A stretch of DNA of 56,100 nt from positions 1 to 56,100 of the forward strand of contig JACCYQ010000038.1 of NCBI GenBank assembly GCA_013696395.1, written 5' to 3'. The notes below the pieces were generated by a model, which was not told where the DNA came from, ran no database searches, and worked only from the letters and a program-made list of their open reading frames with translations. Of the stretch, positions 1 to 11,500 are shown in pieces; within the stretch, counting starts at the first letter, position 1; each line of letters opens with the position of its first letter. The DNA comes from Chitinophagaceae bacterium. Its GTDB lineage: Bacteria; Bacteroidota; Bacteroidia; Chitinophagales; Chitinophagaceae. The position numbers were made by a program, and so were the translations under genes.

Positions 1-2
1 AA

Positions 3-707
3 GAATTGGTGGCATTGAATGGTTTGAAGAACCAGTTATTTTCTGTAATTGCTCACGATCTGAAAGCTCCTATGTATGCATTGCGAAATTTATTCCGGAA
101 TATGCAGCAACAGGATATGCCAGCTGAAGATATAAAACTAATGGTTCCAGATGTAGTAAATGATTTGAATTATACTACCTCCCTGATGGATAATTTATTG
201 CAATGGGCTAAGAGCCAGATGAAGGCGGATGCCGTTAAACCTATTGAGCTGGATCTTTACTTAATGGTAGAAGAAGTCACCCGCATGTTAAGGTTGCAGG
301 CCGAACAGAAAAATATCTTAGTTAAACATTCTATCAAAAAACCCATGCTGGTATTTGTTGATGCGGATATGGTCCATCTCGTTTTGCGAAACCTGCTCTC
401 AAATGCGATCAAATTTACACCGGCAGGCGGACAGGTTTTTATTGAAGCCCATGAAGCTGCAGAATTTGTGGAAGTTTTTGTGAAAGATTCAGGAAAAGGA
501 ATGAGTGCAACTGATATCAAAAAGATCAGGGATAATATTTTCTTTACGACTAATGGTACTGCCAGTGAATCCGGAACAGGCCTGGGTTTAATGTTATGTA
601 AAGAATTTCTATCCAAAAATGGCGGACAGCTTCATATAGAAAGTATGCAGGAAAAAGGTAGTACAATTTCGTTTACACTGCCCTGTAACAATCAGGTAAT
701 ATTATGA
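3..707 (+). CDS. Sensor histidine kinase, C-terminal part (5' end outside window)
   Basis: This is the transmitter half of a two-component sensor kinase. The frame is open from the first bases of the window, so the sensor part lies upstream and the TTG at position 6 is not a credible start. The phospho-acceptor H-box IAHDLKAP has its His codon at 54-56. It is followed by an N-box ([10 protein letters not shown]), a G1 box (DSGKGM) and a G2 box (GTGLGL), so the HisKA and HATPase_c domains are complete and should be active. The stop codon overlaps the end of convergent purC by 6 bp. The ligand and the response regulator cannot be told from this fragment. Confidence 0.9.
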   Translation, partial: ELVALNGLKNQLFSVIAHDLKAPMYALRNLFRNMQQQDMPAEDIKLMVPDVVNDLNYTTSLMDNLLQWAKSQMKADAVKPIELDLYLMVEEVTRMLRLQAEQKNILVKHSIKKPMLVFVDADMVHLVLRNLLSNAIKFTPAGGQVFIEAHEAAEFVEVFVKDSGKGMSATDIKKIRDNIFFTTNGTASESGTGLGLMLCKEFLSKNGGQLHIESMQEKGSTISFTLPCNNQVIL

Positions 708-1634
708 ACCTATTAAATTGTTAAGGGAGGCTGTTGTGCATTGCAATATATCTTCATCGTTCAAATCAGTTGGGATAAAATTTTCGCCGGTTAGTTTTTC
801 ATAAAGTTCAATGTATCTCTTTGAAATAGTTTGTACCCAAACATTACTCATTTGCGGGACAGTTTGGCCTTCCTTACCCATAAAGCCATTTTCTATCAGC
901 CACTCCCGTACAAATTCCTTACTGAGTTGTTTTTGTCTTTTGCCCTTTTGTTGTCTTTCCTCAAAACCTTCTGCATAGAAATATCGCGAGGAATCAGGTG
1001 TATGTATTTCATCCATCAAAACAATTTCATCCCCTAATTTTCCAAATTCATATTTTGTATCAACCAATATCAATTTTTGCCTCGCGGCTATTTCTTTTCC
1101 TCTTTCAAAAAGTTGATGCGTAAAATTTTCAAGCATTTCCCATTCCTTTTGGGTTGCCAGTCCGGAGGCTATGATTTCTTCTTTCGAAATATCTTCATCA
1201 TGTCCTTCGGATGCTTTGGTGGAAGGAGTGATAATAGGATGGGGAAAAAAATCATTTTCATTCATGCCTTCTGGTAGGGTTAATCCACAAAGGTTTCTCT
1301 GTCCACTATTATAAGTCCTCCATGCGTGGCCTGTAAGATTTCCGCGTATAACCATTTCAATTTTAAAAGGGACGCATTTTTTTCCAATGGATACATTGGG
1401 AACAGGCACATCCAGGAGCCAATTTGAACATATGTTTTTTGTTGCATGTAACATAAATGCAGCAATCTGGTTAAGAACCTGTCCTTTATAAGGTATAAGT
1501 TCAGGCAATACGACATCAAATGCAGAAATACGATTGCTGGCAATCATAACCAGTAGATTATCATCAATAGTATAGACATCTCTTACTTTACCACGATAAA
1601 AATTTGTTTGCTTTGGAAATTGAAATGTTGTCAT
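702..1634 (-). CDS. purC: Phosphoribosylaminoimidazole-succinocarboxamide synthase (SAICAR synthetase)
   Basis: PurC joins CAIR and aspartate with ATP to form SAICAR in de novo purine synthesis, in the cytoplasm. The protein has 310 residues. It shows the family pattern: an N-terminal YRGKVRDVY nucleotide-binding stretch, [15 protein letters not shown], then [13 protein letters not shown], and a C-terminal VDTKYEFG / [13 protein letters not shown] block. The length fits the longer bacterial/fungal-like type rather than the roughly 240-residue E. coli type. The start is placed at ATG 1634-1632, giving MTTFQFPKQ; the frame stays open 16 codons further upstream but that part looks non-conserved. 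The gene stands alone and converges on the upstream kinase with a 6-bp overlap. Confidence 0.96.
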   Translation of the reverse strand: MTTFQFPKQTNFYRGKVRDVYTIDDNLLVMIASNRISAFDVVLPELIPYKGQVLNQIAAFMLHATKNICSNWLLDVPVPNVSIGKKCVPFKIEMVIRGNLTGHAWRTYNSGQRNLCGLTLPEGMNENDFFPHPIITPSTKASEGHDEDISKEEIIASGLATQKEWEMLENFTHQLFERGKEIAARQKLILVDTKYEFGKLGDEIVLMDEIHTPDSSRYFYAEGFEERQQKGKRQKQLSKEFVREWLIENGFMGKEGQTVPQMSNVWVQTISKRYIELYEKLTGENFIPTDLNDEDILQCTTASLNNLIGS

Positions 1635-1784
1635 AAAAACTAATATAGTAATCACCTTAAAATCAAGCAAAATCAATTTCAAAGGGTTTTCAACAAATTG
1701 TTCTATTTACTTGAAAATTAAATTTTAAGATGAATTTTGTAATGCTTATTTTTCCGGACAAATTTAACTACTAAAAATTGCCTT

Positions 1785-4502
1785 ATGAGTAAAAGCTTTC
1801 GCTACCTGGCATTGTGCCTGATGGTCAGTATTATTTCAATAGCTGCCAGTGCACAAAAAATTATCATCAATGGTAATGTTCGCAATGCCAGTTCCACTGA
1901 ACAAGTACCGGCTGTATCTGTAACTATCAAAGGAACTTCACAGGGAACCTTTACAGACCAAAATGGTGACTTCAGTTTATCAGTCGATAATCTTCCGGTA
2001 GTATTGGTAATAAGTTCTATTGGATATGAATTACAGGAAGTGACTGTAACAAATGCATCCCAACAAATAAATGTCAGCTTTGTTCCTTCTTCATCTCTTG
2101 GCGAAGAAGTGGTAATCTCAGCCAGCAGAGTAGCAGAAAGAATTCTTGAATCTCCGGTTACCGTTGAAAGAGTAAGTGCAGCAGCTATTCGGAATGCACC
2201 CGCCGCATCTTTTTATGATGTAGTAGGAAATATAAAAGGAGTTGATATGACCACATCTTCCCTAACTTTTAAAACACCCAGTACACGCGGATTTAACGGA
2301 AGTGGTAACCTGCGGTTTAACCAGTTAGTGGATGGAATGGATAACCAGGCTCCTGGACTTAATTTTTCCGTAGGAGGTGTAATTGGTTTAACTGAACTGG
2401 ATGTGGAGAGTATGGAATTATTACCAGGTGCGTCATCTGCATTATATGGTCCCGGGGGTATGAATGGAACTTTATTAATTAACAGTAAAAATCCATTTCG
2501 TTACCAGGGTCTTTCATTCCAGATTAAACAAGGCATCACACATACTGATGGCAAATACCGGGATCCGGCACCCTATTATAATTGGGCCGTACGGTATGCC
2601 AAAACAATAGGAGAAAAATTTGCATTCAAAATTAATTCAGAGTATATACAAGCTCAGGACTGGGTTGGAGCAGACTATCGCAATTACGCCAGGTTAGGGA
2701 CAAGTGGTAGTATTATACCAGGTACCAGGGAATCCGATCCTAATTATGATGGAGTTAATGTATATGGCGATGAAACAACTGCTGATATTCGGCAGGTTTT
2801 ACAAGGTGTAGCCGCACAGGCACCATTCCTGGCACCATATATTAATACATTAACAGGATCTCCAATTAATGTTTCCCGCACAGGTTATACTGAAAATGAT
2901 GTAGTGGATCCAAACACCACGAATTTTAAATTAACCGGGGCACTTCATTATAAGATCACCCCACGTTTGGAGGCGGTGGTTGCTGCATATTGGGGAACTG
3001 GTAATACTGTATATACAGGTAGTGACAGGTATTCTTTAAAAGATCTGAAAATCGGTCAATACAAAGTTGAATTAAACCATTCAAATTGGTACTTGCGTGC
3101 ATATACAACACAGGAAAATGCTGGTCAGTCATTCAATGCAACAGTTACAACACGATTGGTTAATGAGGCCTGGAAACCTAGTCCTGGGGCTACCGGATGG
3201 TATTCACAATACGGACAAGCATATCTTGCTGCAAAATTAGCTGGTGCTGGTGATGATGCTGCTCATGCTACAGCAAGAGCAACTGCCGACATTGGACGTC
3301 CTGCACCGGGCAGTGAACAATTTAAAAAATTGTTTGACCAGGTACGTTCAGTTCCCATTTCAGAAGGAGGTGGTTTATTTGTTGATAAAACTGACCTGTA
3401 TAATTATGAAGGACAATACAATTTCAGTCATATAACAGGTTCAGTCGTTGATATCCTCATTGGTGGAAATTATAAAAAGTATGGTCTGGATTCTGAAGGA
3501 ACTTTGTTTGCTGATTCAGCTGGTATTATTTATATCAATGAATATGGTGGTTATATTCAGGCATCCCGATCAATATTAAATGATCGTTTAAAACTTACAG
3601 TAGCGGGTCGTTATGATAAAAATACCAATTTTGAAGGACGATTTACGCCCAGAGCTACGGCCTTGATTAAAATTACCGAGAATAATAATATTCGTTTATC
3701 ATACCAGACAGCTTATCGCTTCCCATCTACTCAGCAACAATGGATCAACCTGGATGTAGGAGGCAATGTAAGATTGATTGGAGGTGTTCAGGAATTGAAG
3801 GATTTTTATCGATTTAACAGCAACCCCGTTTATTCTTTATCAGGACAGCCGGTTACTTTTGATAAATTAAAACCTGAATCTGTAAAATCTTATGAAGCTG
3901 GTTACAGAGGGCTTTTTGCTCAGGGAAAATTATTGTTTGATGTATATGGATACTTTGGTAAATACACTGACTTTATAGTACGCACATTGGTAATGCAATC
4001 AAAAACAGGCAATCCTTCAGATTTGAATAATCCTGATCAGCGTATGATTTATTCAGTTCCTGTTAATACGGAGAATGAAGTTGAAACATATGGTTATGGT
4101 ATTAGCTTGGATTACCGGTTACCAAAGAATTTTATATTGGGTGCAAATTTTACTTCAGATGTATTGGATAAAATACCTCCGGGATTTGTTGCCTTCTTTA
4201 ACGCTCCAAAATACAGGGCGAATATGAATTTTGGTAATACTGGCCTCGGCTCCAAACAACAGTGGGGTTTTAATGTAGTATATCGCTGGCAGGATGCCTT
4301 CTTTTATGAGGGGGATTTTGCATCAGGTATGATTGAACAAATTCAAACGCTCGATGCACAGGTTAGTTATAAAATGCAAACATCAAAATCTGTCATTAAG
4401 GTTGGTGCCAATAACCTGCTGAATCAATATTACCGGAATGCTGCCGGTAATCCATCCATTGGTGGATTGTATTATGTGAGCTATGGTTACAATATTTTTT
4501 AA
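1785..4502 (+). CDS. TonB-dependent receptor with carboxypeptidase-regulatory-like N-domain
   Basis: This is an outer-membrane transporter of 905 residues that would take up a ligand using TonB energy. A signal peptide ends near residue 23 (SAAASAQ-like end). A CarboxypepD_reg-like beta-sandwich follows at about 27-110 (INGNVRN ... GTFTDQNGDFSL). The plug is at about 120-235 (VERVSAAAIRNAPAASFYDVV, then GASSALYGPGGMNGTLLI), and the rest is a 22-strand-type barrel ending in an aromatic residue (Phe). No SusD-like gene follows. Instead a FAS1 lipoprotein begins 26 bp downstream and is probably co-transcribed. The substrate is unknown. Confidence 0.9.
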   Translation: MSKSFRYLALCLMVSIISIAASAQKIIINGNVRNASSTEQVPAVSVTIKGTSQGTFTDQNGDFSLSVDNLPVVLVISSIGYELQEVTVTNASQQINVSFVPSSSLGEEVVISASRVAERILESPVTVERVSAAAIRNAPAASFYDVVGNIKGVDMTTSSLTFKTPSTRGFNGSGNLRFNQLVDGMDNQAPGLNFSVGGVIGLTELDVESMELLPGASSALYGPGGMNGTLLINSKNPFRYQGLSFQIKQGITHTDGKYRDPAPYYNWAVRYAKTIGEKFAFKINSEYIQAQDWVGADYRNYARLGTSGSIIPGTRESDPNYDGVNVYGDETTADIRQVLQGVAAQAPFLAPYINTLTGSPINVSRTGYTENDVVDPNTTNFKLTGALHYKITPRLEAVVAAYWGTGNTVYTGSDRYSLKDLKIGQYKVELNHSNWYLRAYTTQENAGQSFNATVTTRLVNEAWKPSPGATGWYSQYGQAYLAAKLAGAGDDAAHATARATADIGRPAPGSEQFKKLFDQVRSVPISEGGGLFVDKTDLYNYEGQYNFSHITGSVVDILIGGNYKKYGLDSEGTLFADSAGIIYINEYGGYIQASRSILNDRLKLTVAGRYDKNTNFEGRFTPRATALIKITENNNIRLSYQTAYRFPSTQQQWINLDVGGNVRLIGGVQELKDFYRFNSNPVYSLSGQPVTFDKLKPESVKSYEAGYRGLFAQGKLLFDVYGYFGKYTDFIVRTLVMQSKTGNPSDLNNPDQRMIYSVPVNTENEVETYGYGISLDYRLPKNFILGANFTSDVLDKIPPGFVAFFNAPKYRANMNFGNTGLGSKQQWGFNVVYRWQDAFFYEGDFASGMIEQIQTLDAQVSYKMQTSKSVIKVGANNLLNQYYRNAAGNPSIGGLYYVSYGYNIF

Positions 4503-4528
4503 TTCTTATTCTAAAAAACTTATTTAAT

Positions 4529-5623
4529 ATGTTTTCAATTATCAATAAAAAAGCAGGGGCAGTGATTCTGGCAGCAGGTTTTCTTGTTTTCCAGTCCTGC
4601 AACAAAGAGTTCGAAGATATTGATCCGGTTGTAAAACCAGATATTACAACAACTATCGGCTCTATCATTGAAACGGATGCCAGTTTTTCTATTTTTAAAT
4701 CTGCGGTAACTAAAACGGGTTTATTACCACTTTTAAAAAATCCGGATGCAAAAATTACTTTGTTTGCTGTGGATGATGCAGCTTTTGCTGCTTCAGGTCT
4801 TTCGCAAGCAATAGTTGATGGACTACCTGTAGCCCAGCTGGCTGCAATTTTAAGATACCATATAGTACCTCAGGCTTTGCCATCTTCTGCCATTACAGCG
4901 GTGATGCCTCCCGTCCAGATGCCTACACTTTTACCTTTGGATCCAACCAATCCATTGGTGAAAATGAATATTCATTTATCTAAAATAGGAACAACTATTT
5001 ATGCTAATAATATCCCGGTAAAACAGAGTGATATTCTTGCTGGTAATGGTGTGATCCATAAAACGGTGGCAGTTGTTATGCCTCCTTCGGTTTTATTGTC
5101 GAATATAATTTATGATGATCCGCAATTTTCCATTTTTGAAGCGGCTATAAAAAGAGCTTCACAAGGTAGTACGGGAACATCCAGTTTTGATTTTCTGCTT
5201 CAATTTCCTGTGGTAAACCTGACAGTATTTGCACCCACAAATGATGCGATGAAACAACTTGTCAGCGCTTTGTCCGGGGGAATGGTGCCTGTGGCAGCAC
5301 CTGAACAGGTGTTCATCGATTTTATAAACAACTTTGTTCCGGTTCAGAATGCAGCAGGTATTGTTGCTTATCATATTCTGACTGCCAGGAATTATGCGCA
5401 TAATTTCCCTACCACACCTACATGGATTCCCACGGCATTGAATGGAGCCATACCAACCCACCCGGGTGTTCAGGTACAAAGCACTTTCACAGGGCCATTT
5501 GCTACGGCACTAACGGTAATGGGTGTAGGTAATGGCGGTGTAGCTTCTAATGTAACACCACTTGATCAGAATGCGGTGAATGGAGTAGTACAGGTGATTG
5601 ACCGGGTATTATTACCTCAATAA
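4529..5623 (+). CDS. Lipoprotein with two fasciclin (FAS1) domains
   Basis: This 364-residue protein has a lipoprotein signal peptide with the lipobox ending VFQSC at Cys 24, so it is probably anchored in the outer membrane or on the surface. Two FAS1 folds follow, at about 45-185 and 200-363. Both carry the typical phrases: LKNPDAKITLFAVDDAAFAA and YHIVPQ in the first; VVNLTVFAPTNDAMKQL and AYHILTAR in the second; each ends near a GVVxVID-like strand. FAS1 domains are adhesion or ligand-binding modules. Its position 26 bp after a TonB receptor suggests it works with that receptor, perhaps in SusD's place, but that is inference. Confidence 0.88.
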   Translation: MFSIINKKAGAVILAAGFLVFQSCNKEFEDIDPVVKPDITTTIGSIIETDASFSIFKSAVTKTGLLPLLKNPDAKITLFAVDDAAFAASGLSQAIVDGLPVAQLAAILRYHIVPQALPSSAITAVMPPVQMPTLLPLDPTNPLVKMNIHLSKIGTTIYANNIPVKQSDILAGNGVIHKTVAVVMPPSVLLSNIIYDDPQFSIFEAAIKRASQGSTGTSSFDFLLQFPVVNLTVFAPTNDAMKQLVSALSGGMVPVAAPEQVFIDFINNFVPVQNAAGIVAYHILTARNYAHNFPTTPTWIPTALNGAIPTHPGVQVQSTFTGPFATALTVMGVGNGGVASNVTPLDQNAVNGVVQVIDRVLLPQ

Positions 5624-5647
5624 ATTTCCGTTGATATAATGAACTAT

Positions 5648-5674
5648 AAAACCTCCCGAGCGGAGGTTTTATCA
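5648..5674 (+). terminator. Hairpin terminator after the TonB receptor/FAS1 pair
   Basis: The inverted repeat AAAACCTCC / GGAGGTTTT (5648-5656 with 5662-5670) has a five-base loop and lies 25 bp past the FAS1 stop. The T-run is short. It can also serve the opposite strand, where the convergent gene at 5746-6576 ends. Confidence 0.65.
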
Positions 5675-5745
5675 TTTTAAATTTTACCTTTTAATTTTAA
5701 TAGAATGTGTAATCAGCATTTATTATTCTGATTCAGGGCTATTTT

Positions 5746-6576
5746 TTAGAATTGATAGCGGTATTCAATTTTACCAACGATCTGCTTATCGCGGTCAAAT
5801 AAAACTTCCCTGATTTTTAAACCCTGGTTATTATACTGGTATCTCCAGATCTGGTAATCAACGCTGTTAACGGGCACAGAAATTTTTTGAATAACCTGGC
5901 CATTATCAGAATACTCAAACATGAAATCGGGTAATAATCTACCGGCTTTTTTATTAAATCTTACAATATCAGTCAATTGATTTTGATCGTCGTAATAATA
6001 AAAAATGCGATCCATTTCAATTCCTTTTTTCTTCCATATTTCTTCTGCAACATTACCATCTTTATCATATTCAAAAGTTATTTCCATAGCAGGTGCATTA
6101 TTAATGCTGCGTAACATCTTTTCCGGTTTTCCTTCAGCATTATATTGCCACACATGTTCTTCTGATTCCTTCAATCCACGACTGGTGTCAACGGCTATAC
6201 TGCTTAATGATTGTAATATTCCATTAGGGCTATAAGTATATATTGTAGTATTAGCCAAAAAACCGGAACTGTCAACCGTCTTATTTACTTTATTCATTTC
6301 ATTAAAATAAGTTGAAAGTCTGGATGTTTCGGCCTGGTTCTTAGACTGTGTTCGTAATACCTTTTGAGATAAATCAAATTGTTGAACGATCCGGAAATCT
6401 TTCGATGGTGAACCATTTGCTTCTATACTGATAATTTCAACAGAGCGAAGATTTGCTTTTCTATAGGAAGCAATTAAATCGTTTGCTTCCCGGGTGCCAA
6501 CAATATCTTTATAATAATACTGGGATTGTGCGCCAATTGAAAAGGCAATAAAAAAAAGTAACAGAATATTTTTCAT
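5746..6576 (-). CDS. Secreted YD-repeat-like protein of unknown function
   Basis: This 276-residue protein has a clear signal peptide (about 1-18, ending GAQSQ). The mature part consists of successive beta-hairpin phrases such as TIYTYSPNGILQSL, VWQYNAEGKPEKM, FEYDKDGNVAEEIW and FEYSDNGQVIQKI. These resemble the YD/RHS-type repeats of small Bacteroidota exported proteins. No enzyme motif is visible. It converges on the FAS1 gene and is divergent from the DUF3667 gene, so it looks monocistronic. The exported beta-rich character is seen directly; the function is not known. Confidence 0.75.
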   Translation of the reverse strand: MKNILLLFFIAFSIGAQSQYYYKDIVGTREANDLIASYRKANLRSVEIISIEANGSPSKDFRIVQQFDLSQKVLRTQSKNQAETSRLSTYFNEMNKVNKTVDSSGFLANTTIYTYSPNGILQSLSSIAVDTSRGLKESEEHVWQYNAEGKPEKMLRSINNAPAMEITFEYDKDGNVAEEIWKKKGIEMDRIFYYYDDQNQLTDIVRFNKKAGRLLPDFMFEYSDNGQVIQKISVPVNSVDYQIWRYQYNNQGLKIREVLFDRDKQIVGKIEYRYQF

Positions 6577-6675
6577 CAGATAAAGGATATTGTTTTATTA
6601 CCAAAAATAACCTGATTTATGGAGTATCATAGCTAGTATGTAAATATTGTACTTATTTTTAAGAAAATATTCACC

Positions 6676-7749
6676 TTGTCTCATAGTCCTGAAAGAAAAG
6701 AGAATGATTGTTTGAATTGCGGCGCCATTGTCCATGGCCGTTTTTGTCATGTTTGTGGACAGGAAAATAAAGTTCCCAGGGAAAATTTCTGGGATCTGGT
6801 TATCCATTTTTTTTATGATATCACGCATTTCGACAGTAAGTTTTTTGATACCATAAAATATCTTTTGTGGCTGCCCGGATTTCTACCGCAGGAATTTATA
6901 AAGGGCAGAAGAGCCAGTTACCTGAACCCTATCAGGATGTATATTTTTACTTCAGCCTTTTTTTTCCTGATTTTTTTTGCATTTATAAATCCTTCTGATG
7001 GGATGTTAGCTGGAACCAAATTGAATATTTCACCTGCTGAACGGGATTCGCTACTTATTAAAACAGAAATGCAAATCAAGGAAAAAGGCAATACTCCTAA
7101 ACTTCAAAAATTCAAAAGATTGCTTGAAGACAGTACCCAGGAAGTATCAACAGATGATCTAATGATGCAGAGTGATGATTTTACGGTGATCAACCTTGGA
7201 GCCAGGAGATATAAATCACTCTATGAATATGATTCCATTCAGCAAAATTTACCAGCATCAGAAAAAGATGGATGGTTAAAAAAAACCTGGAATAGGAAGG
7301 AATTACAGATCAACGAAAAATACAGGTCGGATCCATCATCTACTTTTGAAAAATTATCATATACTTTTTTACATAAACTTCCTTATCTTCTTTTTATTTC
7401 TTTGCCGTTTTTTGCATTGATTCTGAAATTGCTTTACATCCGTCGTGGTTGGTATTATGCGGATCATGTAATTTTTTCTGTTTATCATTATATTTTCAGT
7501 TTTTTAATGCTCCTTTTTATTTTTGGATTTAATGCACTTTCGGATTGGACGAATTGGGGTTTTTTTAATTTTTTAATGGGCCTTTCATTTTTTGTCTGGT
7601 TTTTTTATTTATATAAATCGATGCGCCGTTTTTATGGACAAAGACGATTTAAAACCATCATCAAATTCTTTTTGTTAAATATACTGGGCTTTGTTTGTAT
7701 TGTATTTTTGCTCATTTTCTTTGTATTATTCTCCATCTTTCAGTTATAA
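6676..7749 (+). CDS. DUF3667-type membrane protein with N-terminal zinc ribbon
   Basis: This 357-residue inner-membrane protein begins with a zinc ribbon (C12-x2-C15 and C24-x2-C27 in CLNCGAIVHGRFCHVCG). A conserved amphipathic segment follows (LPGFLPQEFIKGRRASYLNPIRMYIF). After it come one membrane span near 95-112, a charged domain at about 115-215, and four more spans from about 235 to the end. This matches the DUF3667 layout common in Bacteroidota. No ATG precedes the ribbon in frame, since TAG stops it at 6634, so TTG 6676 is the likely start. It ends 9 bp before mazG and may be co-transcribed with it. Confidence 0.82.
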   Translation: MSHSPERKENDCLNCGAIVHGRFCHVCGQENKVPRENFWDLVIHFFYDITHFDSKFFDTIKYLLWLPGFLPQEFIKGRRASYLNPIRMYIFTSAFFFLIFFAFINPSDGMLAGTKLNISPAERDSLLIKTEMQIKEKGNTPKLQKFKRLLEDSTQEVSTDDLMMQSDDFTVINLGARRYKSLYEYDSIQQNLPASEKDGWLKKTWNRKELQINEKYRSDPSSTFEKLSYTFLHKLPYLLFISLPFFALILKLLYIRRGWYYADHVIFSVYHYIFSFLMLLFIFGFNALSDWTNWGFFNFLMGLSFFVWFFYLYKSMRRFYGQRRFKTIIKFFLLNILGFVCIVFLLIFFVLFSIFQL

Positions 7750-7758
7750 AATATTTCT

Positions 7759-8535
7759 ATGAACGCTTCATTACTGGATGCTTTTGGCAGGTTGGTTTCT
7801 ATTATGGATGATCTGCGTGAAAAATGCCCATGGGATAAAAAGCAAACGATTCAAACTTTAAGGCAATTAACTATTGAGGAACTGTATGAATTAACTGATG
7901 CCATTACTGATCAAAATTGGCAAGGTATAAAAGAGGAATTAGGTGATTTGTTGTTGCATATTCTTTTTTATGCAAAAATTGGAACTGAACAAAACCACTT
8001 TACTCTTGAAGATGTTATAAAAAGTATCAGTGATAAACTGATAGCCCGGCATCCGCATATATATGGTGATGTAAAAGTTAATAATGAAAGCGATGTCGAG
8101 CGTAATTGGGAAAAATTAAAATTGAAAGAAGGTAAAAAATCAGTCCTGAGTGGTGTACCAACTTCATTACCTGCAACTGTAAAAGCCATGCGCTTGCAGG
8201 AGAAGGCCAGGCAAGTAGGATTTGAATGGGAAAAAAGGGAGGATGTTTGGGAGAAAGTAGAAGAGGAAATAGGTGAATTAAAAGAAGCTGTTGAAGAACA
8301 GGATGTACAAAAAACAGAGGATGAATTCGGCGATGTAATTTTTTCTATGATAAATTATGCACGGTTTTTGCGTATAGATGCTGAAAATGCATTAGAGCGT
8401 ACGAATAAAAAATTCATCAGGCGATTTACGCAAATGGAAGAATCCGCATTAAAGAAAGGTAAGGATCTTCATCATATGACTTTGGCGGAAATGGATACCA
8501 TGTGGAATGAAATAAAATATCAACAAAAAGAGTGA
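7759..8535 (+). CDS. mazG: Nucleoside triphosphate pyrophosphohydrolase MazG
   Basis: MazG hydrolyses (d)NTPs to the monophosphate and pyrophosphate, clearing non-canonical nucleotides. The protein has 258 residues, the usual length for the two-domain form. The N-terminal domain carries LREKCPWDKKQT and the metal-binding acidic pattern EELYEL ... EELGDLLLHILF. The second MazG domain is at about 145-250 with EEIGELKEAV and EDEFGDVIFSMIN. Its TGA overlaps the GTG start of the following kinase gene by four bases (GTGA), so the two are translationally coupled. No link between the two functions is evident. Confidence 0.94.
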   Translation: MNASLLDAFGRLVSIMDDLREKCPWDKKQTIQTLRQLTIEELYELTDAITDQNWQGIKEELGDLLLHILFYAKIGTEQNHFTLEDVIKSISDKLIARHPHIYGDVKVNNESDVERNWEKLKLKEGKKSVLSGVPTSLPATVKAMRLQEKARQVGFEWEKREDVWEKVEEEIGELKEAVEEQDVQKTEDEFGDVIFSMINYARFLRIDAENALERTNKKFIRRFTQMEESALKKGKDLHHMTLAEMDTMWNEIKYQQKE

Positions 8536-11500
8536 AATATCCTTTGCGTAATATATTAATGAGAAGTAGAAGCCTTTTAATCCTGGCCTTGTTGTTGTTT
8601 GCCTTATCCTTATTGTTTCAACAATATTTTTCTCCCCAAACCGGTATAGGAAATGATAGAAAGAATATTGAAGCTTATTTGCATAAGCAGCAGCAGGGTT
8701 TCTATGATTTAATGACCGATACATTTCTCTTACAAAAACTGGTACAACGAACGGAATCTTTGGAAGATTTTAAAAGCGTTCAGGATTTAAGTTTTGGTGT
8801 TTACATTTATGCCGAAACCATCAACAATGATTACCAGATGGTTTTTTGGAATAATAAGCTGGTAATACCTGAACAGGAAACTTTTAACCTTCCGGATAGT
8901 GTGTACTTTCAAAGCCTTGCAAATGGTGATTACGTAGCTATTAAAAAGTCAGCCTCACTCCCGGGTATGACTAACCGATTGATGATTTTCGGTATGATGC
9001 CTGTTAAATTCCAGTATTATATAGAAACGGATTATACCCATCAAACATTCGCTTTTAGTAAGAATATGAATGATCGGTTACGAATTACTAATGAAGTAAC
9101 GGCGCATCCCGTAAAATCTTTGGAAGGTGAAGTATTGTTTTACCTCGATCAGCGGGCTACCGGGAATATTTCTTCCAGGGATAATATTACTATGGCTTTC
9201 CGCCTAAGCGCCTTGATTTTATTATTGATGTACTTCCATTTTACCGCAGAAAAATTGGTGAAGAAGAAAGGACCCTGGTCGGGAATAATATTTCTGACAT
9301 TGGCTCTGATAATTTTAAGGTTACTTATTTATTTATTTCCCACCTTGTTTAATCTTCGCCAATTTGAATTGTTTGACCCAAAAATATATGGGTCAACGAA
9401 TGTATTAAACTCGTTAGGCGATCTCCTGATCAATTCATTATTATTTTGCTGGATTGTTGTATTTGCATGGTCCAGATTGGGAAGTGATGAAGTGGAAAAA
9501 AAATATCATGCAGCCAGCCGTTGGGCTATTGGAATTTTCGCTTTATTAAGCCTGGTCATTTCAACTTTTATTCTTGCCGGAATTATACGGAGTATGATTG
9601 CCGATTCAAAAATATCTTTTGATGTAACAGACTTTTTCAGCCTTAGTATTTATAGCGTTGTTGGTTTTGCTGTTCTTGCCAGCCTCTCGCTGGGTTATTA
9701 TTATTTCACCCAATTCCTGTTTCGATTTATAATCCCGGCTTTTGCTGGAATGAAAGTGCTTATTTATTTTGCCATTGCCGTTTTAGGTTTATTATATAAC
9801 AGTTTTCTTTCTCCGGTTAACCTTGTACAATTTAATGTGCCTGTACTATTATGGCTGGTTGCTTATACATGGCTTCTAAGTCAGCATAATTTTGTAATTA
9901 ATCATTTTAGAGTAAATATTGCCGGTATATTGTTCTGGATATTCATTTTTTCCCTGTCCATTTCCATAATTATCCTTACCGAAAATAGAGTTAAGGAATT
10001 GAAATCCCGGCAAGTAATGGCGGAAAAAATCGCGATGGAAAATGACCCTGCCAATGAAAAGCAAATCAACGTTGCGTTGACATATATTGATAATGATTTT
10101 CTGCTGGATAATTTTGATCGCTTTCGGGATCCCTACAGTAACACTATTCTGAAAGACAGTATAATCAATTTTAGTTATGAAGGTTACCGTGATCGTTACC
10201 GTACCCGTTTATATGTATTTGATCAAAATTTTCAACCACTTTATAATGAGGATCCATCATCTTTTGAAACATTGAATAATATTGTGCAGGTACAGGCCCG
10301 GGCCACTAATGTTCCAGACCTGTATTATTATGAAACCGCTGTAGACCAGTTTACATATATTACGCGCCGCCATATAAGAGATACCAACGATGAAATGGTA
10401 GGTACTTTTTTTATCATTTCCACTCCTAAAAATTATGGAACTGATATTTTGGCACCGGAACTTTTCCGAAGGATGAATCAAACGGACCCTGAAAGTTCCA
10501 CCATTTATTCAACAGCAATTTACAATCGCCAGGTATTGGTTTCACCTTCCAATAAATATCCGTTTCCAATATATCTAAAAGATAACGAAATACCCAAGAG
10601 TGCATTTAGCCAGGTTGTAAATGGAGACTTTAATGAATTATGGTATAGAGGAGGAAATGATAAAATAGTAATCATTGCCCGGAAATCAAATTCTTTTCTT
10701 GAAACCATTACATTGTTTTCATATATTTTCTGTGCATTCCTTTTTATGGTTTCCATATTCCAGTTGGCCTCCATGATTTTAAAAACCCTTGTTGACCGCA
10801 GGAGCCTGAAAGACATATGGCAAATGAATATCCGTACCCAGGTACATAGCACCATCATCTTTGTCAGTGTACTTTCTTTTACTATCATTGGAATTGCAAC
10901 GATTTCATTTTTCATCAGTCGCTTTAACCGGAATAACAGTGAAAAATTAAGCAGAACCATGCGCATCATGGTAAACCAGATGGAAGAACAGGTTGCCAGG
11001 TATCCGGTGCTTGATGATGTTGTAAAAATGTACGATTCCTTATCTAACGATGACCTGCAAACGACTATTGAAGGAGTGGCCCAGATTCATGATGTTGAAG
11101 TGAACCTCTATGATCTTGATGGTAACATGGTTCTTACATCTACGGACAATATTTACCGAAAGGGTGTATTAAGTTCAAAAATGCATCCGGAAGCTTATTA
11201 TCATTTAAACCGCTTAAGACAAATCAGACATATCCAGAATGAGGAGGTTGCCAATCTTTCTTACCTCAGTATTTATGCACCGGTTAGAAAAAAGAATGGT
11301 GAAGCAGTAGCTTATTTAAATATTCCATATTTTACTACGCTTCGCGATCTTAATCAGGAAATTTCTAATTTTCTGGTTACCATTATAAACCTTAACGCAT
11401 TTATATTCCTGATTGCGGGGGTCGTTGCATTATTTATAACCAACCGGATCACCCGGTCTTTTTTACTGATTAGTGATAAAATGCGGGAAGTAAATCTGAA

